Positions 27,225 through 37,389 of a stretch of 64,000 bases of DNA are shown here, piece by piece. The notes below the pieces were generated by a model that worked only from the letters and a program-made list of their open reading frames with translations, did not search any database and was not told the DNA's origin. The DNA is from Hydra vulgaris (Eukaryota > Cnidaria > Hydrozoa > Anthoathecata > Hydridae): positions 5,033,501 to 5,097,500 of the forward strand of contig NC_088922.1 of NCBI RefSeq assembly GCF_038396675.1. Direction: 5' to 3'. A program made the translations under genes and the position numbers. How positions within the stretch are numbered: position 1 is the first letter of the stretch; the number at the start of each line of letters is the position of its first letter.

Positions 27225-27790
27225 TAGTTTTTAAGTAGTTTCTAGACTTTTGAATGCGCGGTTATATATTCCATGCGGTCTTTCGAGTAAGGTCAGCTAG
27301 CAAATTAGAGCTGATATATTATTATTTTCGAAAAGAATTGATGTTGTTCATTGTTTAAAATAAAAATTTAAATAACCGTTTGTTTGTTGTTGGTTGTTTT
27401 TATTTTTCTAATTTTTATAGCCTGTTTTTATTTTTTAGAAGAAGTTAGAAATAAAATGTCTGGTAAAATAGTTTTTTTAGTACTATCTAAACATGAATAC
27501 TGTAATTTATCTAATCTTCTAAATATGAATACTGTAATTTAATAGTGTTAGTGTTGTTTCACTTTCTTTTTTAATAAAGAACTTTCTAGGCTTTTCTAAA
27601 AGCGTTTCTTTACTCCACGCGGTCTTTCAACCAAGGTCTTCCAGCCGATTAGAGCTGATAAATTTTTAATTTCAAGAGGAACTGATGTTGTTCATTGTTT
27701 AAAAACTAAAATTTGTTTGTTGTTCGTTGTTTTTATTTTTCTGTTTTTTTTTAGAAGAAGTTAAAACTAAAATGACTGGTAAAAAATTTT
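27225..27790 (+). repeat. Tandemly duplicated first-exon unit of the micro-exon gene
   Basis: About 27225-27470 and 27575-27790 are diverged direct copies, with exon starts 316 bp apart. Shared landmarks in order are CTAG(A/G)CTTTT, GCGGTCTTTC, TTAGAGCTGAT, TGATGTTGTTCATTGTTTAA and TTGTTTGTTGTT. Each unit ends in a 24-nt exon (27439-27462 and 27755-27778) after a TTTTTTAG acceptor. Each exon contains ATG in the sequence AAAATG(T/A)CTG. Confidence 0.85.
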
Positions 27791-30734
27791 TAGTACAATG
27801 TTTCTTTTTTAGTAAAGTGTTTTAGTTTTGTCTTCAGTCTTTTTAGATCAATTTAAGCAAGTATTTTTCATTTTTTAGAGCAGTTAAAAGGAGCTGAAGG
27901 CCATTTTAGTAAGTATATAGTGTATAGTAGTTTACTTATAGTTTATATTAGTAACATAGTTATATTAGTTTATTTATAGTTTATATTAGTTTATATAGTA
28001 TATAGTAGTTTATTTATAGTTTATATTAGTTCAACTTTATTTATCGTTTATATTAGTAAGTTTATTTATAGATTATAGATTAGGATTAATGAGAATACAA
28101 ATTTTTTTTCAGACAGGCTAGCTGACAGCGACTTAAGTAAGTTTTATCATTTAGATTTTATTTGAGTACAAATGTAGCATTAGCAATTTTATTGTATATA
28201 ATTTTATCTCAATTTTTTTTTTTAGACAGACAGGTAGAACTCAGTAAGGACTTAGATTTTGTAGATTTAAAAACTTCTTTTGAATATTCTTTTAAAGCAT
28301 TGAATATGTTTTAAATATTTTAATAAATTTTGTCATTTAGGTGTGGTAGCATCATCAGTTGGTGCAAATAGTAATGTCTTTTATTTTATTTTACAGCAAA
28401 TAGTAATGTCTTTTAATTTATTTTAAAAAGAATTAATAAATATTGTTTATTTAAACATAATCATCAGGATAAAATAGATAAGATAGATAAAATAGCTTTT
28501 TTATTTAATATTTTTTTATTTAGTTATAACTTCAGTTGCACCTTACTTGAATTACATATGTTACTTAGCTTTTCAAGCAATAAATATTGTTTATTTCAAC
28601 ATTATCGTCAAGATTATATAAAAAAAACTTTTTATTTGATAATTTATTTTAATTGCTTCTGGATCAACTTTAAATAATGGTAACTCATTAATTCATATTT
28701 TATTATAGATAAATGTAGATAAAAAAATGTAAGTTGGAAATTTTTGTAGATTTAAAAGCAGTAAGCTTTTTTCTAAAGGTTCTTACTATTTTTGGATTAA
28801 ATCCAATATCACTACATTTGTTCTATGTTTATATAATGTACTTTAATAATTTTTGTCATTTGAAAAAAAATATATCTATGTTAAATTACACCAGGTTGTC
28901 GAAAATAGTTATAGTTTAATGATAATGTTGTAGACTGTTAGAGCAGATTAGAGATCTTTGATCTATTTAATCTATTTAATAACCTACTACCAAAGGGAAA
29001 ATTTACTATCAGTTGTTTGTTTGTTTTTCTGTTTAGTTGACAACAATGAAGAGAGAGGTAGTATGTTTAAAAGGATTTTTTTTTTTTTATAAAGTAACTA
29101 AAATGTTTTTTAAAATATTGTTGTTGACTTAAAAGTAAAACAGTAGGTTTTTATAATTTTATACAATAAGCCCAAGAACTTAGGTAATACTTAAAATTAT
29201 ATTGTCAATAATAGAGAAAAAATTTAAAATTCTCACTAAGACAGCTTCTTATTATTTTACATCAAGTTAGTTTAATTAAAATTTATTTTCTTTAGTTGAT
29301 CAAGAAAGAGCTAATAAAGGTATTAGTTATATTAGTTTAGTGAATTTATTTTTAAAAAGTTAAGTAGATATTTTAACGTCTATACATTTAAGTGGTTTTA
29401 TTGTTTAGACACAGAATTGAAGAGTGAAATAAGTCAGTGTTTTTGCTATTAGATAATTGTTAATAGGAATTTGTTTATTTTTACTGTAACTGGAATTTTA
29501 AAACTTCAAGTACTTAAGCTTTATTTTCTTTTTTCTTTTAGAAGAGTTGGAAAAAAAACTAAGTATAAATTATGTGATTAGTATAGTTAAATAAAGCATT
29601 TATATCTGTACACTCAGTGGTCCAAGTCAGTTGTCACATTTTAGAAATTGTCCAGGAGAGAGTAAATAGTAAAATAATTAGTCTTTATTGGCATTTTTTT
29701 TCTTGATGGTTAAATTTATGTTTTATTTAATTTGTCTCATTTAATTTGTCTTGAGGCACATGAAATATAATTTTGACAAAAATAAAAAGTTAAATAAAAA
29801 AGTGAAAAATCATTTCTGAACTACAGACGTTTTTCCTTTGAACATTGTGGGGACACTAGACCCTCTATATTGATCAAACTTTGTTTCACATTGTTGCAGG
29901 AAAACATCTTTAGTCTTTATACCTATGCAGATACTGAAAAACTAAAAAGGTCTCATACATAACTCATTTTCACAAAAAACTGGATAACCGACCTTTGTCT
30001 TCTGAGGTACAGATATTAAAATTTAAAGTTTATTTTAGTTTTTTGGTTTAGTTTATAGTTAATTTTAGTTTAGTTTTTATTAGTTTTAGCTTCAGTTATC
30101 TTTTTTCTTACTTTAGACAACTTCATGGAAGAAATGAGGGGAATAGGTAAAAAAAATTATAGTTATATATTTATTTATATGTAAATATAATTCTATCAAT
30201 TATTCTGAGGTATATTTTGTCTTTAGTGTCTGGTAGAAGCATAACTGGTAGGGCTGTGTTTTAAATTTTATATATTTTTTACGGAGAAATATGTGCAATA
30301 GGTGAAAGAATTATTTAATATAAATATGACATTTTTAAACTGTTTGCATTTTACTCATATTTTTATTAAAATTAAATTTCTCACAAGTTTAACTCTTTTT
30401 AATTTACTTTTTTTTAATTTATTTTTAGCATCCTCTTCATCCTGTGAAAATGGTGAGGTTATGCTTTATATTTTGATTAAAAAAAATTGTAAATATTTTT
30501 AAATTTTGTTATATCCTTCTATTTGTACTTTTAGAGTCGTTAACATTTGAGGAATACCAAAGATATCGCCTTCAACACCCAGGGCCTCTCTCGGAGAGGT
30601 CCTTCAATAAGTGGCAAAGTAATGGCGGTATGGATGAGCCATCCTTCAAATGGAGGGCTCATCCATACCGGGGTGTTGGGAGACACCGAAGAAAAAACAG
30701 CCACCAAAAGGTCGTAAATGTTTTCTATCAGTGA
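27439..30734 (+). CDS. Micro-exon gene encoding an unrecognised 165-residue protein
   Basis: I infer 14 tiny exons plus a terminal exon: 27439-27462, 27755-27778, 27879-27908, 28113-28136, 28226-28243, 28341-28370, 29037-29057, 29296-29319, 29409-29432, 29542-29562, 29645-29668, 30117-30146, 30227-30247, 30429-30452 and 30535-30734 (stop TGA 30732-30734). Every internal exon is 18-30 nt and a multiple of three. Every junction is phase 1, every acceptor is a T-rich stretch plus AG, and donors are mostly GTAA or GTA. Introns are 80-240 nt except two (666 and 448 nt). The joined frame has no stop. The first two exons look like alternative starts giving Met-Ser-Glu or Met-Thr-Glu; their 5' ends are splice acceptors, which would fit spliced-leader trans-splicing as known in Hydra. 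The middle is rich in Glu, Lys and Arg (for example DNNEER, DQERANK, TELKSEI, ELEKKL) and may be helical. The C-terminal 65 residues (LTFEEYQRYRLQHPG ... HPYRGVGRHRRKN) are basic. No signal peptide or family match is seen. Alternative donors exist for some exons (for example 28226 and 29645), so individual boundaries are less certain than the array. Confidence 0.75.
28653..28679 (+). other. Probable dead micro-exon with lost acceptor
   Basis: A 27-nt segment reads in phase 1 as ASGSTLNN and is followed by the donor GTAACT. The expected acceptor AG at 28651-28652 is AA, preceded by TTTATTTT. Length and phase fit the array, so this looks like an exon inactivated by one G-to-A change. Confidence 0.4.
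28704..28880 (+). other. Decayed paralogue of the 28226 exon-intron unit
   Basis: The donor-side intron of the exon at 28226 (TTTGTAGATTTAAAA ... TTTTAATAAATTTTGTCATTTAG) reappears at 28725-28862 (TTTTTGTAGATTTAAAAGCA ... TTTAATAATTTTTGTCATTTG). In the copy the final AG acceptor is lost (TTTGAAA), and the preceding exon-like segment (ATAAATGTAGATAAAAAAAT) has a stop in phase 1. This indicates growth of the array by unit duplication followed by decay. Confidence 0.5.
30627..30669. repeat. Inverted repeat in the terminal exon of the micro-exon gene
   Basis: Arms 30627-30644 and 30652-30669 are complementary at 17 of 18 positions with a 7-nt loop. It lies inside the coding part of the last exon, encoding GMDEPSFKWRAHPYR, and preserves the frame. 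Confidence 0.85.
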
Positions 30735-31987
30735 AGATATTTATAACTTTTTTGTTGCCGTTTTTTCTTCAGTGACTTATTTTTATTTTTTTTAATTTTG
30801 TAATTTTTTTTTTTTAATTTGTAATTTCTTTTTATTATATATTGTTGTATATTTGGTTTGCTTTTGTCTTTTTTAATTGAAATTTTATTTGTTTTTCACC
30901 AATTAAACTTAAATATAGTTAAATTGATTCACTACCCAATCATCATAATATGATGCTACATTCTATTTGTTAAAAATAATTAATTGGTAGTTTAATTTAT
31001 TGAAAACACTGCTTTTAAAATTTACTATAAGCCAAGACTATTTAGCTATATAAATGCAATTCATTTACATCTAATTGATTTTTTATCTTTAATGTTTTTA
31101 GTTTGGCTGTTTGAAGCATTTGTTTTTTTGCTTTTTAATTAAAATATTAAATCTATTGTTATGTCTTTTAAATTTAACTAAAGTTTACTAAAAGCCAACG
31201 TGAAATAACGTCGTAAAACAACACCGACAAGTTGCATCATGACAGCAGTTTAAGTATGACAACAGGCTACCGAAAAGCAGGAAATTGTATTCCAGTTGTT
31301 TTTTTTTGTTTTGTTTTTCTTTTATGTCTACTTATCTGTTACAATTTTTATTTTAAGTTTGTCATACGACGTATTAATGCAATATAAAAAATCAAAGTTT
31401 ACATATTTTTTACAATTTGTTATACACATGTTTAATTGTAAATCAACTTTCTTTTGTTTGAAGCGTATTTGTACTCAATTGCTTAGTTATTTATAATAAA
31501 TTTATTTAGTCGTGTGCATTTATCGCTTTAAAGACAATTTCCTTTTTTAAAGAAACATGTATCAAGGAGATACCAAAAATTAATAACTCATAAATAATTT
31601 ACGTTCACTTTATATTAATCTTATTAATTAAAGTTCATGTTATAAAAAATATAACAAGAATTTACCTTTAATCTTTCGTCAATTTAAGGCATGATGAAGT
31701 GTTATTATTTTGTGTCAGTAACTAAAAACGTACTGTGTTGAACTTAGTAATGTCTAGGAAAATGGTTCTGCCATACACTGATATGACCTATGTCGGTTGT
31801 AAATTACTCAAATAACGTTAAATAATTGAAAAATTAAATTATTTTAATTTTGCAGATGGCTTAATTTTTTAAGTTGAAGGTTTTTTTCTTACATGGTATT
31901 AGTTAAGGTTTCGCAACTTTAACCGACCGTAACCCGTATTACGGGTTGCTTTCTGCTAGTATATATTATTAAACTTAATGATTATTT
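30735..31987. other. 3' flank of the micro-exon gene, no further gene seen
   Basis: T-rich 3' untranslated-like sequence with ATTAAA at 30902-30907 as a possible polyadenylation signal, then AT-rich DNA without supported features up to the mariner-like element. Confidence 0.45.
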
Positions 31988-31989
31988 TA

Positions 31990-33780
31990 CAGGGTTTATG
32001 CGAAATATAAAACATTTTTTAAAAAAATATAAAACATTTCTTAAGAAAATATAAAACATTTTTTAAGAAAATATAAAACGTTTTTTAAGAAAATATTAAA
32101 CAATTTTTAAGAAAATATAAAACAGTTTTTAAGAAAATATAAAGCATTTTTTAAGAAAATGTTAAACGTTTTTTAAGAATTTATAAAACATTTTTTTAGA
32201 GAATACAAAACAAATTGTAAGAAAATTAAAAACAAATTTATAAAATTATAAAACATTAAAAATATATATAAAAAATAATTTTTAAGAAAATATAAAACAT
32301 TTTAGTTATTTAAGAGTGCATACGGAAACGGCCTTATAGAAGTATAATTAGCTTTAAGACAACTAAAGTATTCATCGATCGGGTTCAATTGCGGTGAATA
32401 AGGTGGGAAAAAGTAAACTGAAACATTGGATTGGCCGAGCAAATCGATTACATCTCTTTGACGATGAAATGCACAATTATCCAATACTAGCACAGAATGA
32501 GGATTCCTTTGGAAATACGGTCTTAAATTTTTGGTTATAAAATCACAAATAATATTGCCATTATAGGCACCATCCACTATCTTAAAGCTTAGAATACCAT
32601 TCACTGTTATTAGCGGCCATTAGACTTACATTCTTTCCACGATTTGCTGGCACTGTAACAAAACATTTTGTATTCTTTACAGAATAGCCATATTGCTTAG
32701 AAGTATGTAAGTTAAAGCCTGTTTTATCTAGAAATACTAAGTTATTGTCAGGAATCGAATTAATAGTCCTGCAAAAACTTTGTCTTAAATCAACGTTTTG
32801 CGGCGAGTTCCTTTCTTTTAGTACTAATGTAAGTCGTTTTCTAGTGAACTCCATCGACTTCAAATTCTTAGATATTGTTGGAATAGATGCATTAATGTTC
32901 CTTTCGATGAGAATGTTTTTCAATGATGCTAAAGTATGAGATGGATCATGCTCAATTAACAATCGAATTTCAGATTTAAGTGTCTCGTCATAAGAGCTGC
33001 GCCTTCCTTTTTTTACTGATGTGATTTCATCATCGCTAAGTCCTTTACTGATTTTATCAGAAATAGAACGTGTTGCAGAAACTGTTATTTCAACTTCTTC
33101 CGCTATTTCTTTTAACTTCATTTCTTTTAGAATTGACTTTCTTATGGTTTTTACAATATCCTTTGTAATAAGTGTTCTTTTTTTCCTTTCTCTCTAATTT
33201 TCCATTTATCAATTAAAACAACAAAATAAAGCTTGAATAATATATTTTAATTATAAACATAGTAATGCATGATTACATATGTATCGCATTTAAAAAGTTT
33301 TCTCTGGTTAAAAAAAAGCATTTGTTTAATATGGATATAGTAATTTTTCTATTTTTCATTGTACTAAATGTAAACTTAAAACTATAACGAACATTACTCG
33401 CCATATTAAATCTTTTAAATTTGGAATAAAAGTATTATATCTTGTAAACATAAAACTTTTATTCCATACTTATAAGTCTGATTCCAAACTTTAAGGTATG
33501 ATAAAAAGTTTGATAATAGACTCGAAAAATTATACTTTCAAGGCACTTACAATGAACAACTAATTTACTACCACCGTCCTTTTTTTTTATTTTTTATAGT
33601 TCTTTTCTTTGTCATGAATAAACCTCATAAACTCCAAAGTGTTATGGGAGTAATTGTGTAATTAAATGTGTAATTATTTTCTTAAAAAATGTTTTATATT
33701 TTCTTAAAAACTGTTTTATATTTTCTTAAAAAAAGTTTTATATTTTTTTTAAAAAAGCTTTATATTTTGCATTAACCCTG
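31990..33780. mobile_element. mariner-like transposon with satellite-type inverted repeats
   Basis: Ends are CAGGGTTTATGCGAAATATA (31990-32009) and its inverse with two changes (CAGGGTTAATGCAAAATATA, ending at 33780). Both are flanked by TA (31988-31989 and 33781-33782). Inside each end is a tandem array of a roughly 22-bp unit AATATAAAACATTTTTTAAG: about a dozen copies on the left (31999-32300) and four or five on the right (33668-33770), in inverted orientation. The transposase gene on the minus strand lies between them. Confidence 0.85.
32302..33207 (-). pseudogene. Tc1/mariner-superfamily transposase (DD34D-like)
   Basis: Cut-and-paste transposase of the IS630/Tc1/mariner group. An N-terminal helix-turn-helix region (MKLKEIAEEVEITVSATRSI) is followed by a Lys/Arg linker GRRSSYDETLKSEIR and a second DNA-binding region. 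The catalytic domain has VFLDKTGFNLH (first Asp), SVLVLDNCAFHRQ (second Asp) and PPYSPQLNPIDEYFSCLK. Thirty-four residues separate the second Asp from the Asp of NPID, as in mariner DD34D, but a Glu follows immediately, so DD35E cannot be excluded. The frame shifts near 32590-32604 at LMAANNS / NGILSFKIVDG. The likely natural start near 33207 is followed by a stop (MEN*). The copy is therefore inactive. Confidence 0.8.
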
Positions 33781-33782
33781 TA

Positions 33783-34500
33783 GGTAACTTTTTACTGATT
33801 CCTAATGATTACAACAAAGAACTTTTAATGATTACAACAAGGATTTTAGTGTTGCAAAGACGGAATTGAAGTAAAAGGATATAGGATAGAGGGTATAGGA
33901 GCTAGAGTAAATTTTATTGTTTGTACAGTTTGTCAGCAATGGGTTCATAAGAGATGTATTTGTATAAAATTTTTATTGTTGGCGTAGAAAATATACTTTT
34001 AGTCAACAAATATAAATGAATAAAAAATGTGGAAAAAAATGAAATAGTGAAGACAAGATAGTGTGTGATGATAAGTCTATTATGATGATAAATCTATTAT
34101 TTATATATATTGGAAATACAATTAAATAGTGTAGCAATCAGCTGGTGCAGCAGAAGAAACCTCATGGGGAAAAAAAGGTTAACCTAGGCCAAGTTCATAG
34201 AATTATCTCCAATATATAATATATAATATATAATATATGATATATGATATATATATAAATTATGTTAGTGTATTTTACAAATAGAGTGCTCCATGTTAAT
34301 CAGTGCAAATTAGTAAAAACTCTTATCTAGTTTTTATTCTTATCTAGTTTTAATTCTATTTATTATTTTAATAAATATTTCTTATGTTTAAAAAGTCTCT
34401 GCTGACAAGAGCGTAACAAGCGAAATACCCAAAACAATTCAACTCAATTCATTTATTACATTGAATTACAAATAACCAAAAAAAAATTGAAATATGAGTA
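33783..34500. other. Intergenic AT-rich sequence
   Basis: No gene seen. An imperfect run of ATAT/ATGATAT repeats lies at about 34213-34260. Confidence 0.4.
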
Positions 34501-34559
34501 TTTGTACTGAAGGAGTTTAAGTTTCAGAGTTAGCAAAAAATTAAAAGCAGCCCGGCCAT

Positions 34560-35500
34560 TTTAAATCTGAAATTTTATCCAGTAATTTACTGCTCTCTTT
34601 CATGAACATTAGCTGCTACATTTTGCTAACACTTAAATTTCTTCTCCTTACAGTGCAAATGTTCCCTGCACTTGAAAACACTCTTTCAGAAGAAGCAGAT
34701 GAGGCTGGGATAAACGAGAAACTGCCTAGCAAGCCTCGCAAGCATAGGGTATTCGCCTGCATTAATCCTCCAAAAGTCCAAAATGTCCACTGTTTTTTCG
34801 ACTTGTAAATTATCAAGGTATTTGTCTACCTCCTTTATAACGTTTTCTTTTGCCGCTGGCCCTCCTCCTTTGTGCGTATATGTTGCTCCATACCTTCGTG
34901 TGTTGTGATAGTCCATAAAAATGCTTCAAACAACTTCAAAATTCTAATGATGGTTTTGACTTGGCTAATCTCAGAATTGTCTGGCATCAATTTTTTCAAT
35001 TCTAAGTCAGATGTGTTACCATTAGGCCCAACTATTTGCTCCATGGCTGGAAGAAGCGCAATTATTGATTCCAGCTGGGGTAAGTCTGAATTCCAGCGCG
35101 TTGCACAGTTCTGTACCGACTTAGTTGTTGTCATTCTAAGTACCTTTGCTTAGTTGACAAGATCAATTGTTCTCTTTCCTAAGTTGTGAAAATAGTTTAC
35201 CAAACCCGTCATCTTTTTGTTACTTTGTGGTTGCTGTGGTTTAGATGGTCTAATTAGTGATTGCGATTCAGAATCGTCAAAATTAAACTCAAAAGAGTCA
35301 TTAGCCCTCATTCTATCTGCATCTTTTTTTTCCAATTATGTCAACAGATTTGCATATTTTCCTTTGAGGTATTTGCGCAAAATACTTGTACATCCATGCG
35401 TTGCTGTAAATTCTTAATGATACTCTTTGCAGGTGGCTTTGTCGTCATTGGCCTTAGTGAAAAATTACCATATTTTTGATGGTTTGGTAACCTGAAAAGA
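34560..35500 (-). pseudogene. BED-finger hAT transposase remnant
   Basis: Read leftwards in several frames. Near 35470-35330 a BED-type finger is recognisable (SKIW.FFTKANDDKATCKEC, then GCTSILRKYLKGKY), with the final zinc ligands degraded from His to Tyr. Then come LVNYFHNLGKRTIDLVN and the RWNS motif (CATRWNSDLPQLESIIALLP) typical of hAT proteins. The C-terminal dimerisation box is PASSASSERVFSSAGNICTV (family P.SS..ER.FS.AG......R..L). The catalytic middle with the first two Asp residues is largely missing. Stops and frameshifts are throughout. Confidence 0.75.
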
Positions 35501-35770
35501 AAGGAGAAAAGTTTATAAAAAGAAAATAAAAAAGTAACTATTACCTGAATTTTTTAAATTTATTTCGGGTAGTTCCGATGATCGCGTATTAAAATCAGGT
35601 GGCGTATTAAACATGCTACTAAATTTAACTACCCGACTAGTAAAAAAAGAAAAGACCTTAACATAAAAAAAAATAAAGATATGAATAAAATAAGAAGTTA
35701 AAAGGAGGCCTTAAAACTTTTACGGACTTTTCTTTTTTTTATAAAATATGCATAAATAAAAATATAAACA

Positions 35771-35929
<159 letters not shown>

Positions 35930-36039
35930 CTTCATAGGAAGGATTTAAAATAGTCATAATTAAATTAATAAAAAGAAGACCTTAAAATAGTCATAAAAAA
36001 ATATATAAACTATTTGACATATTTTACAGAAATGTTATG

Positions 36040-36775
36040 AAAAAAAGTACGAGATTACTAATTATATTACCCAACTAGCGAGTAGTTCCGAAATACGGGT
36101 AGTTCCGATGACCGGGTAACAAAAGCGGATAGCCCATTAAATAAAATGGTAAATAATTAAAAAAAAAGAAATTTTTACTTTTATATTTAAGAGGTGATAG
36201 CACAATGTAAAAAAAAAAAACTGTTTAGAATTCAGTATAATTCCACCTATTACATATAAGTATCAATTTTTAGCTAATTAAAAATTATTACTTTCATGGA
36301 GTAGGTGGAATTAATACTTAGATGGAGTATTAGTTCCCCCCACTCCATGTAAGTATTAATTTTTAATTAGTTAAAAATTATTACTTACATGGAGTGGAAG
36401 GAACAAATAAATAGAAACAAAAGTGATATTAAAAGAATTCAAATGAAGTTAAATTTAAAAAAACGCAATAAAAAAACAATAACAACAACAACAAAAAATA
36501 AGAATGAAAATACTCGATTGCGCGAAAATTTCAGTTTGAGGATCGGGTAATTTTATTACCCAAATTATCGAGTTATTTCATTACCCGATATATCCGATTA
36601 TCGGGTAATTTTATTACCCGATTTTCGAGTACTTCAACGGGTAATATTCGTATAGTTTAAATCGGGTAATACCCGACCCGAAGGCTTGGATATCAGGTAG
36701 CTAAAGTTATTAAAATTACCTGTTTATGGTTTGGTACCCGCGGGTATTCGGGTTGGGTTTTCGCTCCGCACTTAT
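36040..36775. other. Cluster of GGGTAAT/ATTACCC repeats, likely transposon subterminal region
   Basis: Many copies of CGGGTAAT and ATTACCCG in both orientations between 36540 and 36690. Nearby, CGGGTAGTTCCGATGA occurs at 35567 and 36097 as a direct repeat. The right edge has GGTACCCGCGGGTATTCGGG then CGCTCCGC. Such motif-dense GC-richer blocks are typical of hAT ends, and this one lies upstream of the hAT remnant at 34560-35500, so it may be that element's terminus. I did not find the matching opposite end. Confidence 0.4.
36239..36404. repeat. Two tandem palindromic elements of about 72 bp
   Basis: 36239-36312 and 36333-36404 are each palindromic (AATTCCACC...GGTGGAATT and GTTCC..CCACTCC...GGAGTGG..GGAAC). 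They share an AATTTTTAxxTAATTAAAAA-like core, so they are diverged copies of the same small foldback element lying side by side. Confidence 0.75.
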
Positions 36776-37389
36776 TTGCTTTAAACGGCACAACTCAACA
36801 ATTTAATACATCAATAAACAGTCCTTTAATACTTTTTTTTTTCCAGTCATATTGGAAATACTTGTTGAAAAAAAAAGACATATTGGAAATACTTGATAAA
36901 AAATAAATCAAACGTAATCCCTTTGCGGACTTAATTAACTGGAACAAGACTTTATTTTTGTTGAATGATTGTATTTGCGTTAAAAATTAAATGAACACGT
37001 CAATCTCAAACATTACCTTGTTCTATAAAATCTGCACTATATATCATTAAACTCTATTCCAGCCGAACATTCAAGAATAAAAGCAATTTTTTATGAGGTA
37101 CATAAATTGCTCGTGTCTCAAGTTTTGTGATTTCATTGAATCAAAAGTCATAACAATTTTTTCTTTTATCATTTTAATTCTAGCAACCGATGGAATCCTT
37201 TAAAGTTATCAGTTTTGATTGCAACTAAAAATAAATGACGATTCTAAGCCTTCACTATTGTTGAAATTGATCACAAGTGTTATAGAATCTTGCAGCTGAA
37301 GTTCTGTATACTATCTTTTGTTAAAAATGACCAAAGACAACCATTCATCTTCATCAATACTTTCATATTCTTTAAAGTATAAGTTAACT

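Noticed and set aside
28397..28402. A 6-nt exon CAAATA between an acceptor and GTAATG
   Set aside because: It is part of a 32-bp tandem duplication and would need a 26-nt intron, too short to be spliced.
28524..28559. A 36-nt phase-1 micro-exon after TTTAG
   Set aside because: The only phase-compatible donor (GTTACT) is weak, so it was not included in the model.
30287..30301. A 15-nt phase-1 micro-exon
   Set aside because: The acceptor lacks a proper pyrimidine tract at the AG and the upstream intron would be only 39 nt.
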